Positions 16,181-26,400 of a stretch of DNA of 64,000 nucleotides are shown here, piece by piece. The position numbers and the translations under genes were made by a program. How positions within the stretch are numbered: the first letter of the stretch is position 1; each line of letters opens with the position of its first letter. Where the stretch lies: assembly GCF_001456025.1 (NCBI RefSeq), contig NZ_LMTZ01000083.1:101915-165914 (forward strand). Direction: 5' to 3'. The notes beneath the pieces were generated by a model. The model was not told the origin of the DNA, ran no database searches, and was given only the letters and a program-made list of their open reading frames with translations. The stretch comes from Mastigocoleus testarum BC008 (GTDB lineage: Bacteria > Cyanobacteriota > Cyanobacteriia > Cyanobacteriales > Nostocaceae).

Positions 16181-18493
16181 TCATGATTTGAGAGAATTTA
16201 AAGGTTTTTCAAGGGAAAGATATTTTTGAATAAGTATCTCGATTTTATCTGCTTCAAATTCCTTTGCTAGCTCCGAAACTTTCTCAGTAAAAGGTAAATA
16301 GCGTTCGCTCTTTTGACCTATTTGGTCAACCATTTTCCCTAGCTTCAATAGCAAACCATCTTGTGCTAACTCTAATAATATTTGTAAATCTTCAGAGGGA
16401 GGTACAATTAGCTCATCATCATCTTTACTGAAAATAGCAGTATAATATCTCTCATCTTTACTATGTATCCAATTCAACCGTAAGTGTTGAGACAGCAGGG
16501 TCAATAAATCCTCTGTATGGATTGGTTTGGGTAGAAAATCATTACCACCTGCATCTAAGCTCATCTGTCTATCCATATCTGAGACCGATGCTGATGAGAT
16601 AATGACAGTTAAATCTTTAATACTATCTTCACTGCGTAAATGTTTTAGCATTTCAAAGCCATTCATTACCGGCATCATAATGTCAGTTAGTATTAAATCA
16701 AAACGTTGTCGTCTAGCTTTCATTAATGCTTCTTGACCGTTTTCTGCTTCGGTAACCTCAAAGCCAAGGGGTTTTAGTAACTCCACCAACACTGAGCGAT
16801 TCTCCCATCGGTCATCAACAATTAAAAGATGGTAAGGTGGACCTTCATAACCAATAATTTGTAGCCCATTGCTTACTGAAATCTGTTGTTCCCAGTCATG
16901 AAAAATTGCTAAGCCCACTTCAAAGTTAAAATTACTACCTACACCTAATTCACTCTGAACTTGAATTTTGCTATTCATTAGTTCAATGATTCTTTGACTA
17001 ATCGCCAAACCTAAACCTGTACCCTCTGCACGACGTTTTTTATCGCCGACTTGCTCAAAAGGCTGAAAGATTTGTTCTAGTTCATAAGGAGCTATACCAA
17101 TTCCCGTATCTTCCACTTGAAACCGAATCGAGGCGATAGGTTGTTGTGTTTCTCCTGCACATCTATCCACAAGCTCAACTGTAAATGTTACACTACCTTT
17201 CGTAGTAAATTTGATGGCGTTGCTTAAAAGATTTATTAATACCTGGCGCAGTCGTTTTTCGTCTCCTAAGATACTTGTGGGCAAGTTATCATCGGGTTGG
17301 TAAATAAATTCAATACCTTTTTTATCAGAGCGCACGCGAAAAATTTCCACAACTCCTTGCAAGAAAGAGGGAAGGTGAATTTGTTTGAGTTCAAGGTCTA
17401 GTTTGCGAGCTTCGATTTTGGATAAATCTAAAATATCATTAATTAATGTCAGCAAATGGGAGCCACATTGATAAATTATTTGAACGCCATGACGTTCTTT
17501 TTCTTTTACTGCTTTAGAACGACGAAGAATTTGTGCATAACCTAAAATACCATTGAGGGGAGTACGAAGCTCGTGACTCATATTAGCTAAAAATTCGCTC
17601 TTAGCTTGATTAGCTTCATCGGCGCTCTCTTTTGCTTGTTCGAGTTTTTTGGTATAGATTTGCTGTTCCTGTAAAAGTTGGTTGACACAATGAATCAGTT
17701 GATTAAAGGAAGAAGCTAATAATCCAACTTCATCTTTGGTCTCAATGGGTGCTTGCAGATCAAAGTTAGCTTCTCTTGTGACTTGTAAGGCGATTTTATT
17801 TAAAGTTTGAATTGGTTGAGCTATCGTTCTACTAATATGTAAGGCAAGGAAAATAGCGATCGCAATTGAGATGCTCAAACCTGCAATAATAATTTGAGTA
17901 CGAATTGCTTCAGCTTTTAGCAAACTAATTTCAGCAGTATTTTCCTGTTTTTCCGCTAATTCATAAAACTCTGTTAATCGATCGGGAAATTCAATAAAAT
18001 CTGTAAATTCCTTACTTTTTACCAAATTTAAGACATTTTTTTCTGCTTTTTGGCTATTATTTGGTGAAGCAAGTAATAAGGTATTAACCTTGGGAACAAA
18101 ATATCGTAATTGCTGTGCAAACTTTTCAACAGTTATTGCATAATCATCAAGTAGTGGTTGTAAACCTTTTAGAGTAGAAGATTTTCCGAATTGATTGTAG
18201 ATAGCCAAGGTGTTCTGAATTTTATCAATTCGTTGAATAAGCTTCATACCTTCCCGATGAAAAGCTTGAGGTTTTTTTAGATGGGGTACCAGTTGCTTAG
18301 TTGGACGATTATATAAAATATCGACTTCCAATGTACTCAGAAGCTTTCTTTGCTGAGAAGCATTTTGTCGTTCTCGTAATGCTTGTTGTTGATAATAGTT
18401 ACCTACGAATAATCCCGTTCCTGTTCCCAAGACAGCTATTCCCAAAGCAAGTGCGTAACCGTAGATAATCTTGTTTTTAATTTTCATATCCAA
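16181..18493 (-). CDS. Membrane hybrid histidine kinase (sensor-HAMP-HisKA-HATPase-REC)
   Basis: 770 aa. A first helix (about 11-31) and a second (200-220) enclose a helical periplasmic sensor of ~165 residues. HAMP (about 221-275) and a short coiled coil follow. HisKA has H307 ([12 protein letters not shown]), the ATPase G1 is DTGIG and G2 [10 protein letters not shown], and the receiver has D603 (LILTDIMMP). A ~100-residue tail ([20 protein letters not shown] and on) is shared with the kinase at 20575-23325, as is everything from HisKA onward. The two are paralogues with different sensors. The gene starts 32 nt after the stop of the upstream kinase, so they are probably co-transcribed. Confidence 0.92.
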   Translation of the reverse strand: MDMKIKNKIIYGYALALGIAVLGTGTGLFVGNYYQQQALRERQNASQQRKLLSTLEVDILYNRPTKQLVPHLKKPQAFHREGMKLIQRIDKIQNTLAIYNQFGKSSTLKGLQPLLDDYAITVEKFAQQLRYFVPKVNTLLLASPNNSQKAEKNVLNLVKSKEFTDFIEFPDRLTEFYELAEKQENTAEISLLKAEAIRTQIIIAGLSISIAIAIFLALHISRTIAQPIQTLNKIALQVTREANFDLQAPIETKDEVGLLASSFNQLIHCVNQLLQEQQIYTKKLEQAKESADEANQAKSEFLANMSHELRTPLNGILGYAQILRRSKAVKEKERHGVQIIYQCGSHLLTLINDILDLSKIEARKLDLELKQIHLPSFLQGVVEIFRVRSDKKGIEFIYQPDDNLPTSILGDEKRLRQVLINLLSNAIKFTTKGSVTFTVELVDRCAGETQQPIASIRFQVEDTGIGIAPYELEQIFQPFEQVGDKKRRAEGTGLGLAISQRIIELMNSKIQVQSELGVGSNFNFEVGLAIFHDWEQQISVSNGLQIIGYEGPPYHLLIVDDRWENRSVLVELLKPLGFEVTEAENGQEALMKARRQRFDLILTDIMMPVMNGFEMLKHLRSEDSIKDLTVIISSASVSDMDRQMSLDAGGNDFLPKPIHTEDLLTLLSQHLRLNWIHSKDERYYTAIFSKDDDELIVPPSEDLQILLELAQDGLLLKLGKMVDQIGQKSERYLPFTEKVSELAKEFEADKIEILIQKYLSLEKPLNSLKS

Positions 18494-18525
18494 TTACCTA
18501 CTAGAAGTTGCTTTTCCATATTCAA

Positions 18526-20169
18526 TTAATTACTTGATAACAATTGCTGAATGCTGTTGAGGAGATTTTTCAACTTGATGGGTTTACTGAGATAATCATT
18601 GGCTCCAGCAGCGAGACAGCGTTCTCGATCGCCGTTCATGGCTAAGGCTGTGAGAGCAATAATTGGTACATCGATTAGATCGGGTTCGCAACGAATATGT
18701 TCCATAGCTTCTAGACCGTCCATTTCTGGCATTTGAATATCCATCAGAATCAAATTTGGGACTTCCGAACGGGCTAAAGTAACTGCTTCCCGTCCGTTTC
18801 TTGCCAAAACAAGGCGATAACCCTTAGCTTTTAGATAACTGGCAATAGTATTAATATTCGCTTCATTATCTTCAGCTAACAAAATTAAGGAAGATAGTTC
18901 CTCTTCGGGCTGGCGGAATCCTAAACTACTACTGTTAGAATTTTCTAGATTAGTAAAAGATTGTATAGAAGTGTTATTACAGGGTAGGTCGAGTGTAAAA
19001 CAACTACCAATTCCCACCTCACTAGTTACTCCCACATGTCCTCCATGAAGTTCAACAATGCGTTTAACAAGTGCAAGACCCAAGCCTGTTCCGTCATATT
19101 TTCGATTTAAAGCGCTATCGATTTGAACGAAAGGCTGAAATAATTTCTTGATATGTTCTGGGGCAATACCAATACCTGTATCAATTACTGCTATTCGTAA
19201 GTAAGTTTGAGGCAAGGAATTGGCCATATATGGGTCAGCAATACCCTGATGAAGACTAACCTCTAATGTAATGCGTCCCCCTTCCGAAGTAAACTTGACT
19301 GCATTACTAAGGAGATTGATTAATACTTGACGGATACGTCGTTGGTCTGCGGATATTTCAGGTAAATGAAAGGATTGTTTAATTTCCAATTGGATGGATT
19401 TTTTTAGAGCTTGTTGTTTGATAAAAGTCAGACTTGATTGGCATAGTGGACCTATAGCTGTGGGTGTCAAATCTAGCTCTAGCTGACCCGACTCAATTTT
19501 AGCAACATCGAGAATTTCATTAATTAACTCCAGGAGATGGGAGCCACTACGTTCTATAGTTTGTAGAGCTTTGATTTGTTGCTGATTAATTTCACCAAAA
19601 ACTCCCTCCTGTAGTCCTTCAGTCATCCCTAAAATTGCGTTGAGGGGAGTACGAAGTTCGTGACTCATGTTAGCAAGAAATTGGCTCTTGGCAATATTCG
19701 CTTCTTCTGCTGCTTGCTTGGCTTGCTGTAATGAAACGACCTTAAGAGCAACTTGTTTTTCTAAGTCTTGAGTTAGTCTTCTTAACTGTAGATGAGTTTT
19801 GATTCTGGCAAATACTTCTTGTTCTTGAAATGGCTTGGTAATATAGTCTAACGCCCCTAGTTGAAATCCTTTCATTTTGCTCTCTAGGTCCGTTAAAGCT
19901 GTCATAAAAATAACAGGAATATTAGATGTTCTGGGATTTGCTTTGATTTTTTCACAGATTTCAAAACCATCCATATCAGGCATTTTTATATCCAGTAAAA
20001 TTAAGTCTGGTAATTTACGCTCTAATTGTTTCAGGGCTCGCTGTCCACTAATAGCGATCGCCACATCGTAGCCCACCGCACTGAGGGTTTCAGAAAGGAC
20101 ATCTAGATTAGTCGGAATATCATCAACTATCAATATCAGTCCAGTTGATTCTATTAATTCTGTAGTCAT
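18526..20169 (-). CDS. REC-HisKA-HATPase-REC hybrid histidine kinase
   Basis: 547 aa, no membrane helix. Receiver 1 has D60 ([10 protein letters not shown]) and TKP at 111-113. A coiled coil leads to HisKA with H170 ([12 protein letters not shown]). The ATPase has an N-box ([11 protein letters not shown]), G1 (DTGIGIAP) and G2 ([11 protein letters not shown]). Receiver 2 has acidic residues in LAEDNEAN and D477 (LILMDIQMP). Two receivers flanking a kinase are typical of multistep phosphorelay integrators. It lies 32 nt upstream of the membrane hybrid kinase. Confidence 0.92.
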   Translation of the reverse strand: MTTELIESTGLILIVDDIPTNLDVLSETLSAVGYDVAIAISGQRALKQLERKLPDLILLDIKMPDMDGFEICEKIKANPRTSNIPVIFMTALTDLESKMKGFQLGALDYITKPFQEQEVFARIKTHLQLRRLTQDLEKQVALKVVSLQQAKQAAEEANIAKSQFLANMSHELRTPLNAILGMTEGLQEGVFGEINQQQIKALQTIERSGSHLLELINEILDVAKIESGQLELDLTPTAIGPLCQSSLTFIKQQALKKSIQLEIKQSFHLPEISADQRRIRQVLINLLSNAVKFTSEGGRITLEVSLHQGIADPYMANSLPQTYLRIAVIDTGIGIAPEHIKKLFQPFVQIDSALNRKYDGTGLGLALVKRIVELHGGHVGVTSEVGIGSCFTLDLPCNNTSIQSFTNLENSNSSSLGFRQPEEELSSLILLAEDNEANINTIASYLKAKGYRLVLARNGREAVTLARSEVPNLILMDIQMPEMDGLEAMEHIRCEPDLIDVPIIALTALAMNGDRERCLAAGANDYLSKPIKLKNLLNSIQQLLSSN

Positions 20170-20574
20170 AATTTAGATAAATTTAAGAGTTATTAAATAT
20201 AAATTTGCTTTGAAATAAGTTTATTTATAATAAGCTTGTTTTTTAATTTTTTGATTTTAAAATAAGTTTTCGGTTTTATTATATTCAATTTTATTCAATA
20301 GTTTTACAACTTTATATAGTAATCCTAAATCATTTGTGAGAAATAATAATATATAAATATTTAGTACTATTATCTCACTCCTTATTAGCTACTGAGTAAG
20401 ATAATAGTACTATTTGTTACTAATACTAAAATTTCATTCATGATTCATTTAGGGTTGCTATACTCTCTAATTGTTCCCATAAACTACATAACTGCTAACA
20501 ATAGCCAGAAATTGAATCTTATTACTCCCGATAAAATTATAAGTAAACCCCTGATATTTTGAATTAGAATAGCT
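20170..20574. other. AT-rich intergenic region
   Basis: 405 bp with no ORF, tRNA or clear hairpin. It probably carries the promoter of the downstream two- or three-kinase unit. No recognisable operator was seen. Confidence 0.4.
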
Positions 20575-23325
20575 TTAGGATTTTTCCAAGTTAATATATT
20601 TCTGTAATAATATCTCAAGTTTTTCTACTTGAAATTGCTTAGCTAACTCTGCAATTTTTTTTGTAAATGGCAAATAGCGATCGCTATTTTTTCCCATTTG
20701 TTCGGCAGTTTTACTTAATTTAAGCAACAAACCATTTTGGACTAAATCTAGTAGTATTTGTAAATCCTCCGATGGAGGTGCAGTAAGTAGTGCATCATCA
20801 TCTTCATCTTCGCTGATGATAGAATTGAATTCCACCTCATTTTCCTCATAGATCCAATTTAATTGGAGATGCTTAGATAATAACGAAAATAAATCTTCAG
20901 CATTAACAGGTTTAGGTATGAAATCATCACCACCTGCATCTAAGCTTTTATTTTGATCCGATTCTGATACCGATGCTGAAGAAACAATCACAGTTAAATG
21001 TTTGATATCTTCATCATTACGTAATTGCTTGAGCATCTCAAAACCATCCATTACTGGCATCATGATGTCAGTTATAATCAAATCAAATTGCTGCTGTTTA
21101 GCTTTAACCAAAGCTTCTCTACCATTTTCTGCTTCACTAATTTCAAATCCCAGTGGCTTGAGTAATTCCATCAAAACTGAACGATTTTCCCATCTGTCAT
21201 CAACAATTAGTAAATGACGAGGCGATCCGTTATAACCTATGATTTTTTGACTGCGGTTAATTGACAGTTGCTGTGTCCAATTTTCAGCAAGTTTTAAGCC
21301 AATTTCAAAGTTAAAACTACTACCAACTCCAACTTGGCTAGTAACTTGAATTTTACTACCCATCAATTCAACGATTCTTTGACTAATGGCTAAACCAAGA
21401 CCTGTACCCTCTGAGCGAGAACACCGCTCACCAACTTGTTCAAATGGTCGGAATATTTGTTCTAGCTCGCTAGAGGAGATTCCTACTCCCGTATCCTCAA
21501 CTTGAAAGTTAATATACTGTGAATTAGTTTCGAGTTTTTGAGTTATTTCGACTTTGAAGCTCACGGAACCTTGATGGGTAAACTTTATTGCATTACTCAA
21601 AAGATTAATTAACACCTGACGTAATCGTTTTTCATCGGTGTAAATTCCCTCAGGTAGATTAGGATCTGGCTGATAGATAAAATCTATCCCTTTCTGCTCA
21701 GCTCGGATCCGACAAATTTCCACAACACCTTGGAGTAAAGAGGGAAAGTATAGTGCTTTAGGAATAACCTCCAACTTACGGGCTTCGATTTTAGAAAGGT
21801 CGAGGATATCGTTAATCAGAGTCAGCAAATGTGTACCACATTGTTGGATAATACCGACACCATGCCGTTCCTTTTCAGAAAAAGTTTTGACACGACTAAG
21901 AATTTGGGCATAGCCTAAAATACCGTTGAGAGGAGTTCGCAGCTCATGACTCATATTGGCAAGGAATTCGCTCTTTGCTTGGTTGGCTGCATCTGCGGAT
22001 TCTTTAGCTATTTTTAATTCTTGAGTGCGTTTTTCGACCCGTTGTTCTAACACTTCCTTGCTGTGGTGCAGTTCACTAAACGCAGATTTCAATTGGCTTG
22101 CCATGCGATTGAAAGACTGGGCTAATATGTCAATCTCGTTGACTTGGGATTTACCAACATTTTGATCTAGCTTACCTGCAGCGATCGCTTCTGAAGCTTG
22201 ACTCAAGATCAAAATCGGTTTTGTAATCCAACGTGAAGTAAAAATACCCAAGATACTGGCAACAGCCAGAGCAGCAAAACACAATAAAATGGTCGTACGT
22301 GTATTAGCATTAATTTGTTCCATAAAATCAGATTCAGGAACAACAACCACACTCAGCCAATCAATACCTCGCCCATCATTAATAGGTAATATCTCAATAA
22401 ACTGACGTTCACCTTGAAAATCAAATTCTAATTGGTGACTTTTTTGGATATTTTTAAGGTTACCAAAGTATTGAAATAAATACTTAGCTGTAGCGCTAAT
22501 AATAGGATCTTTGGAATCTACAGCGTTTATTCTGCCAACTTTCTTACCCTTTACAATATATGGTTGTTTAATCTTTGAACTAGCAACCATATTGCCATTT
22601 CTTTCAATAATAATGGTTTGTCCCCTACGACCAATTTTGATACTTGCTAAAAAATCACGTATTTGACCAACTTCAAAGAGATTATGAACAATCCCTAACA
22701 GTTTTCCAGATTTATCATAAATAGGGTGAGTAGGTGAAGTTGCAACTACAGGATCCTTAGTTTTTGTTGCTGCTCGTGAATAAAATGGACTCCAAAAAGG
22801 ACCGTTAGCTTTAACTGTACTGATGTACCATGGACGAGTTCGAGGATCGTATTTTTTAGACTTTATCAGTTTGATACGGTTTCCTTTGCTATCGAGGCTG
22901 TATACCTCGCGAATCGGCGCAGTGGAAGGATCTCGATATCTAGCTACTAATTTATTATCTTTCCAGCGTTCAACTGCAACAACATTTCCTTCTGCACTAC
23001 CAAACTGAAGATAATTAACAATTCTTTTATCTACCAATCGCCAGAAATATCGCTCTAGGGCAGGTAAATCTTTAATATCTACCAGACCTTCTTCCATAGC
23101 CTCAGCAATCACAGCATTAACCAGATGGGGATCGTTGAGGTAAGTAAAAACTCTTTGCTTAATGCGATCGCTTACTTCAGTTCTGAGTTGACCTGCAACT
23201 TCATTAACTGCCTTTTGTCCATTTCTGAGGGATAACCACCCCGTTAATGTCACGGCAGCGAAAACTTGGAGAATAAAGGGTAAAACTAGCAATAGTCGCA
23301 AAGATATTTTTTTAGAACGATTCAT
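20575..23325 (-). CDS. Cache-sensor membrane hybrid histidine kinase
   Basis: 916 aa. TM1 (about 8-33) and TM2 (345-367) enclose a ~310-residue double-Cache ligand-binding domain, recognisable by [19 protein letters not shown] at 164-182 and [24 protein letters not shown] (about 364-418), a coiled coil, HisKA (H460, [12 protein letters not shown]), HATPase ([15 protein letters not shown]) and a receiver (D753, LIITDIMMP) follow. The C-terminal ~80-residue tail is the one seen in the 16181-18493 kinase. Cache domains usually bind small extracellular metabolites such as amino or organic acids; the ligand is not predictable here. Confidence 0.93.
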   Translation of the reverse strand: MNRSKKISLRLLLVLPFILQVFAAVTLTGWLSLRNGQKAVNEVAGQLRTEVSDRIKQRVFTYLNDPHLVNAVIAEAMEEGLVDIKDLPALERYFWRLVDKRIVNYLQFGSAEGNVVAVERWKDNKLVARYRDPSTAPIREVYSLDSKGNRIKLIKSKKYDPRTRPWYISTVKANGPFWSPFYSRAATKTKDPVVATSPTHPIYDKSGKLLGIVHNLFEVGQIRDFLASIKIGRRGQTIIIERNGNMVASSKIKQPYIVKGKKVGRINAVDSKDPIISATAKYLFQYFGNLKNIQKSHQLEFDFQGERQFIEILPINDGRGIDWLSVVVVPESDFMEQINANTRTTILLCFAALAVASILGIFTSRWITKPILILSQASEAIAAGKLDQNVGKSQVNEIDILAQSFNRMASQLKSAFSELHHSKEVLEQRVEKRTQELKIAKESADAANQAKSEFLANMSHELRTPLNGILGYAQILSRVKTFSEKERHGVGIIQQCGTHLLTLINDILDLSKIEARKLEVIPKALYFPSLLQGVVEICRIRAEQKGIDFIYQPDPNLPEGIYTDEKRLRQVLINLLSNAIKFTHQGSVSFKVEITQKLETNSQYINFQVEDTGVGISSSELEQIFRPFEQVGERCSRSEGTGLGLAISQRIVELMGSKIQVTSQVGVGSSFNFEIGLKLAENWTQQLSINRSQKIIGYNGSPRHLLIVDDRWENRSVLMELLKPLGFEISEAENGREALVKAKQQQFDLIITDIMMPVMDGFEMLKQLRNDEDIKHLTVIVSSASVSESDQNKSLDAGGDDFIPKPVNAEDLFSLLSKHLQLNWIYEENEVEFNSIISEDEDDDALLTAPPSEDLQILLDLVQNGLLLKLSKTAEQMGKNSDRYLPFTKKIAELAKQFQVEKLEILLQKYINLEKS

Positions 23326-23452
23326 AAATTTTTACCCATAAAAACTTACATTTTTTGGCTAAATGATTTGATATTTCATCGATTATTATTGGTATTATTG
23401 GAAGTAATTCTGTTAATTGTGCTAATCCAATTTTGGTTTATTTACCAAAAGC

Positions 23453-23478
23453 TTAAATTAAATTAAATTAAATTAAAT
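23453..23478. repeat. AAATT pentamer microsatellite
   Basis: About five tandem AAATT units lie just after the stop codon of the HstK gene, in the 166-bp gap before the Cache kinase. Confidence 0.7.
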
Positions 23479-23491
23479 ATGTTTGTGTATT

Positions 23492-26400
23492 TTATTGTTT
23501 GAGAGGTAACTCAATTAGAAACTCTGTTCCCTCTGAAGGTGATGAAATACAACTCAAATTACCACCATGTTTTTCTACCACAATTGAATAGCTAATTGAT
23601 AGTCCTAAACCCTTGCCATTACCAACAGGCTTTGTAGTAAAAAATGGATCGAATATTTTATTTAAAATAGCCTTATTTATACCAATACCATTGTCAGCAA
23701 TACTAATTAATACCTTACTGTCCTCCTTAAGTGAAGTGCAAATAGTAATTCTTGGTTTATCAAAGTTTGAGGTATTCTCCATTTTTTGGAGCAAAGCACC
23801 TATTGCATTACTGATAACATGCATAAATACTTGATTTAATTCAGAAGCATAACAGTATACTCTTGGAATTTGCTTGTACTTTTTAATGATTTCAATTTCT
23901 GCATGTTGGGAATTTGAAGTAAATTGATGTTGCAGAATTAAAAGAGTGCTATCAATTCCGGAGTGAATGTCGACGGGTTTCATTTCTGCTTCATCTAAGC
24001 GAGAAAAGTTCCGCAATGAAAGAACAATTTCACTGATACGCCGTGCCCCTATTCCCATCGAAGCAAGCAGTTTTGGTAAATCATCAATCAAAAAATCCAG
24101 TTCTATATCTGCAATTTTTGATTGAATGGTTGGTAAAGGCTGAGGATAGGATATTTGGTACAAATGAATTAATTCAATTAATGACTCTACATATTCAGTT
24201 GCTGGGGTCAGATTACCGTAAATAAAGTTGATCGGATTATTAATTTCGTGAGCAATACCAGCAACTAATTGCCCCAAACCAGACATTTTTTCAGCTTGAA
24301 TAAGTTGGGCTTGAGTCGAGTAAAGTTTTTCTAGGGTAGACTCTAATTCAGTTGCTTTTTGTGTTAGTTGAAGGGTACGCTGGCTAACTTTTTGTTCTAA
24401 GGTATGGGAATAGTCTTCTAATTTGCCATAAAGTTGGGCATTTTCTAGGGAAATTGCTACTTGGGTTATAAGCAAATTCAAAACTGAAACACGATCCCGT
24501 GTAAATGCGCCAGTAGTTAATTTATTTTCTAGATATAACAACCCAATTAATTTACTTTGATTCAAAATTGGCATACAAAGTAGACTCTTAGGTTGTTGCT
24601 GTCTTAAGTATGAATCAGCCAAAAAATCGTTTTGTTGTATAGCATCATCTAATACCACTATTTTTAAGCTACGTTTGACATTGTTAAGTACTGTCGTAGG
24701 AATATCTGTACTTTCTTGATATGGTATGTTTACTAATTCTACACCCCGCTCAGGGGTAGCTAATGCTTTGAGAATAGCAGTGCTATCTTTGAGCAATATT
24801 AAAGCAGATTTGAGCGCCCCAGCATTTTCCATTACCACTTGCATTAACTTAGAAATTAATTTTTCTGTATGAATTTCACTTGATAATGCTTGTGAAGCTT
24901 TAAGCACTGTAGCAAAATCTAGAGCTTGGGAAATAGTGCTACTGCTTGAATAGGTTGTTTGAAGAGTTTGATTGATAAAAGAAGATAGATTACCCTGCTC
25001 GAAAGTAGCTTCACTCGATCTAATTTGATTATGTTGCTTTCGTAATATGGGGACAAGTAATTGGGGATAGCATTTTTCTAAGTCATCAGTTTTGGCTTTA
25101 GCTCCCCAAAGAGCATAGGAATAGTAAGCTTCTTGCATATAATCTGCAGCTATTCTCTCTTTACCCCAGTCGAGGTAAAATTTAGCCGCCAACTCTTTAG
25201 CTATTGCTTCTTCCTGAAGGTAGTGATTGGCTTTAGCTCCGGATATTGCTTTGTCATATAAATCAATCGCTTCTGCTTTTTGTCCTAAGACTCGGCATTT
25301 TTCTGCTTCTACCAAATCTACCTTATGTTGGTGATTCATAGGAGCATAGCGTGCCCATTGTTGATGCAATTGGGTCTGATTTTCTTCTATCTGCACAAAC
25401 ACCTCTGGTTTATGTTCCAATTCTGAACTTAAAGTAGCTAAAATACTCAAAGAATCATAGAAATAAAACGCTGGTTCCGCAACCATTCCAACTGCAGCAA
25501 GTAAATAGCGCCTGACTTCAATTGCATGATTTTGAGCAGCTTCAATTTCCCCAAACAAATAACAAAGCATCAGTTTGTATAAATTGAATATAAATAATCC
25601 AAAAAAGTCATGGGCTTCTACTAGCAGAGGTAAAAATTCTCCTTCTTGGAGGGCTTCTCCAGACAAAATATTCGCTGTCTGTCCTCCACGACCCAACAAA
25701 TTTAAAATAGTTTGCCAATAAATTTGACACCAACCAGCAGTAGCTAATTGATTCAATTTCACCAAACCATTGCAGTAAGCGCGAGTTTCTTGCTCTAGGT
25801 CTCCAAGGGTTTGACTGCACCAAAAAGAATGAAAACAAATAGCTTTGGCATTATATCCTGCCATTTCCTGGTTTCCAACTTCGAGTGCAACTTTGTAACC
25901 CTCTTGCAGAAGCGGTAATGTTTCTTTAAGATGGGATTTACGGTGTAGGATAAATAACCCCATTGCATTAAATATCGCAGGTTTGATGGCTTTAGCATCC
26001 AGTTGCGAGAAAACCTGAAGAGCTAACTGACCAAATTTTACTCCTGTATCAACATCCTGTTTGAGTGTACAAGCAATAATGCCATAGCTAGCATAGGCAA
26101 CAGATGAAGCTGATATATTCCCATATTGAATCGATAGTTTGACTGACAGTACAACTAGTAATGGATACAAAGGAGAACCACAGATACAAGCAATAGGTAT
26201 GACACTATTAGCAACCCTAACAATAGCTATTTTTTCTTGCTCGCTCATGACTGGAAGATGAGCAAAATCTTCAATTTTTCGACCGTCGATTAGTTTATCA
26301 ATATCTGCAATCGTATTTTGAATTTCTTTATGGGTAATTGTTTCCGGAAAACTAACACCCAACTGTTGCAATAACTCTTGTGCGATCGCAATAGCTTTGG

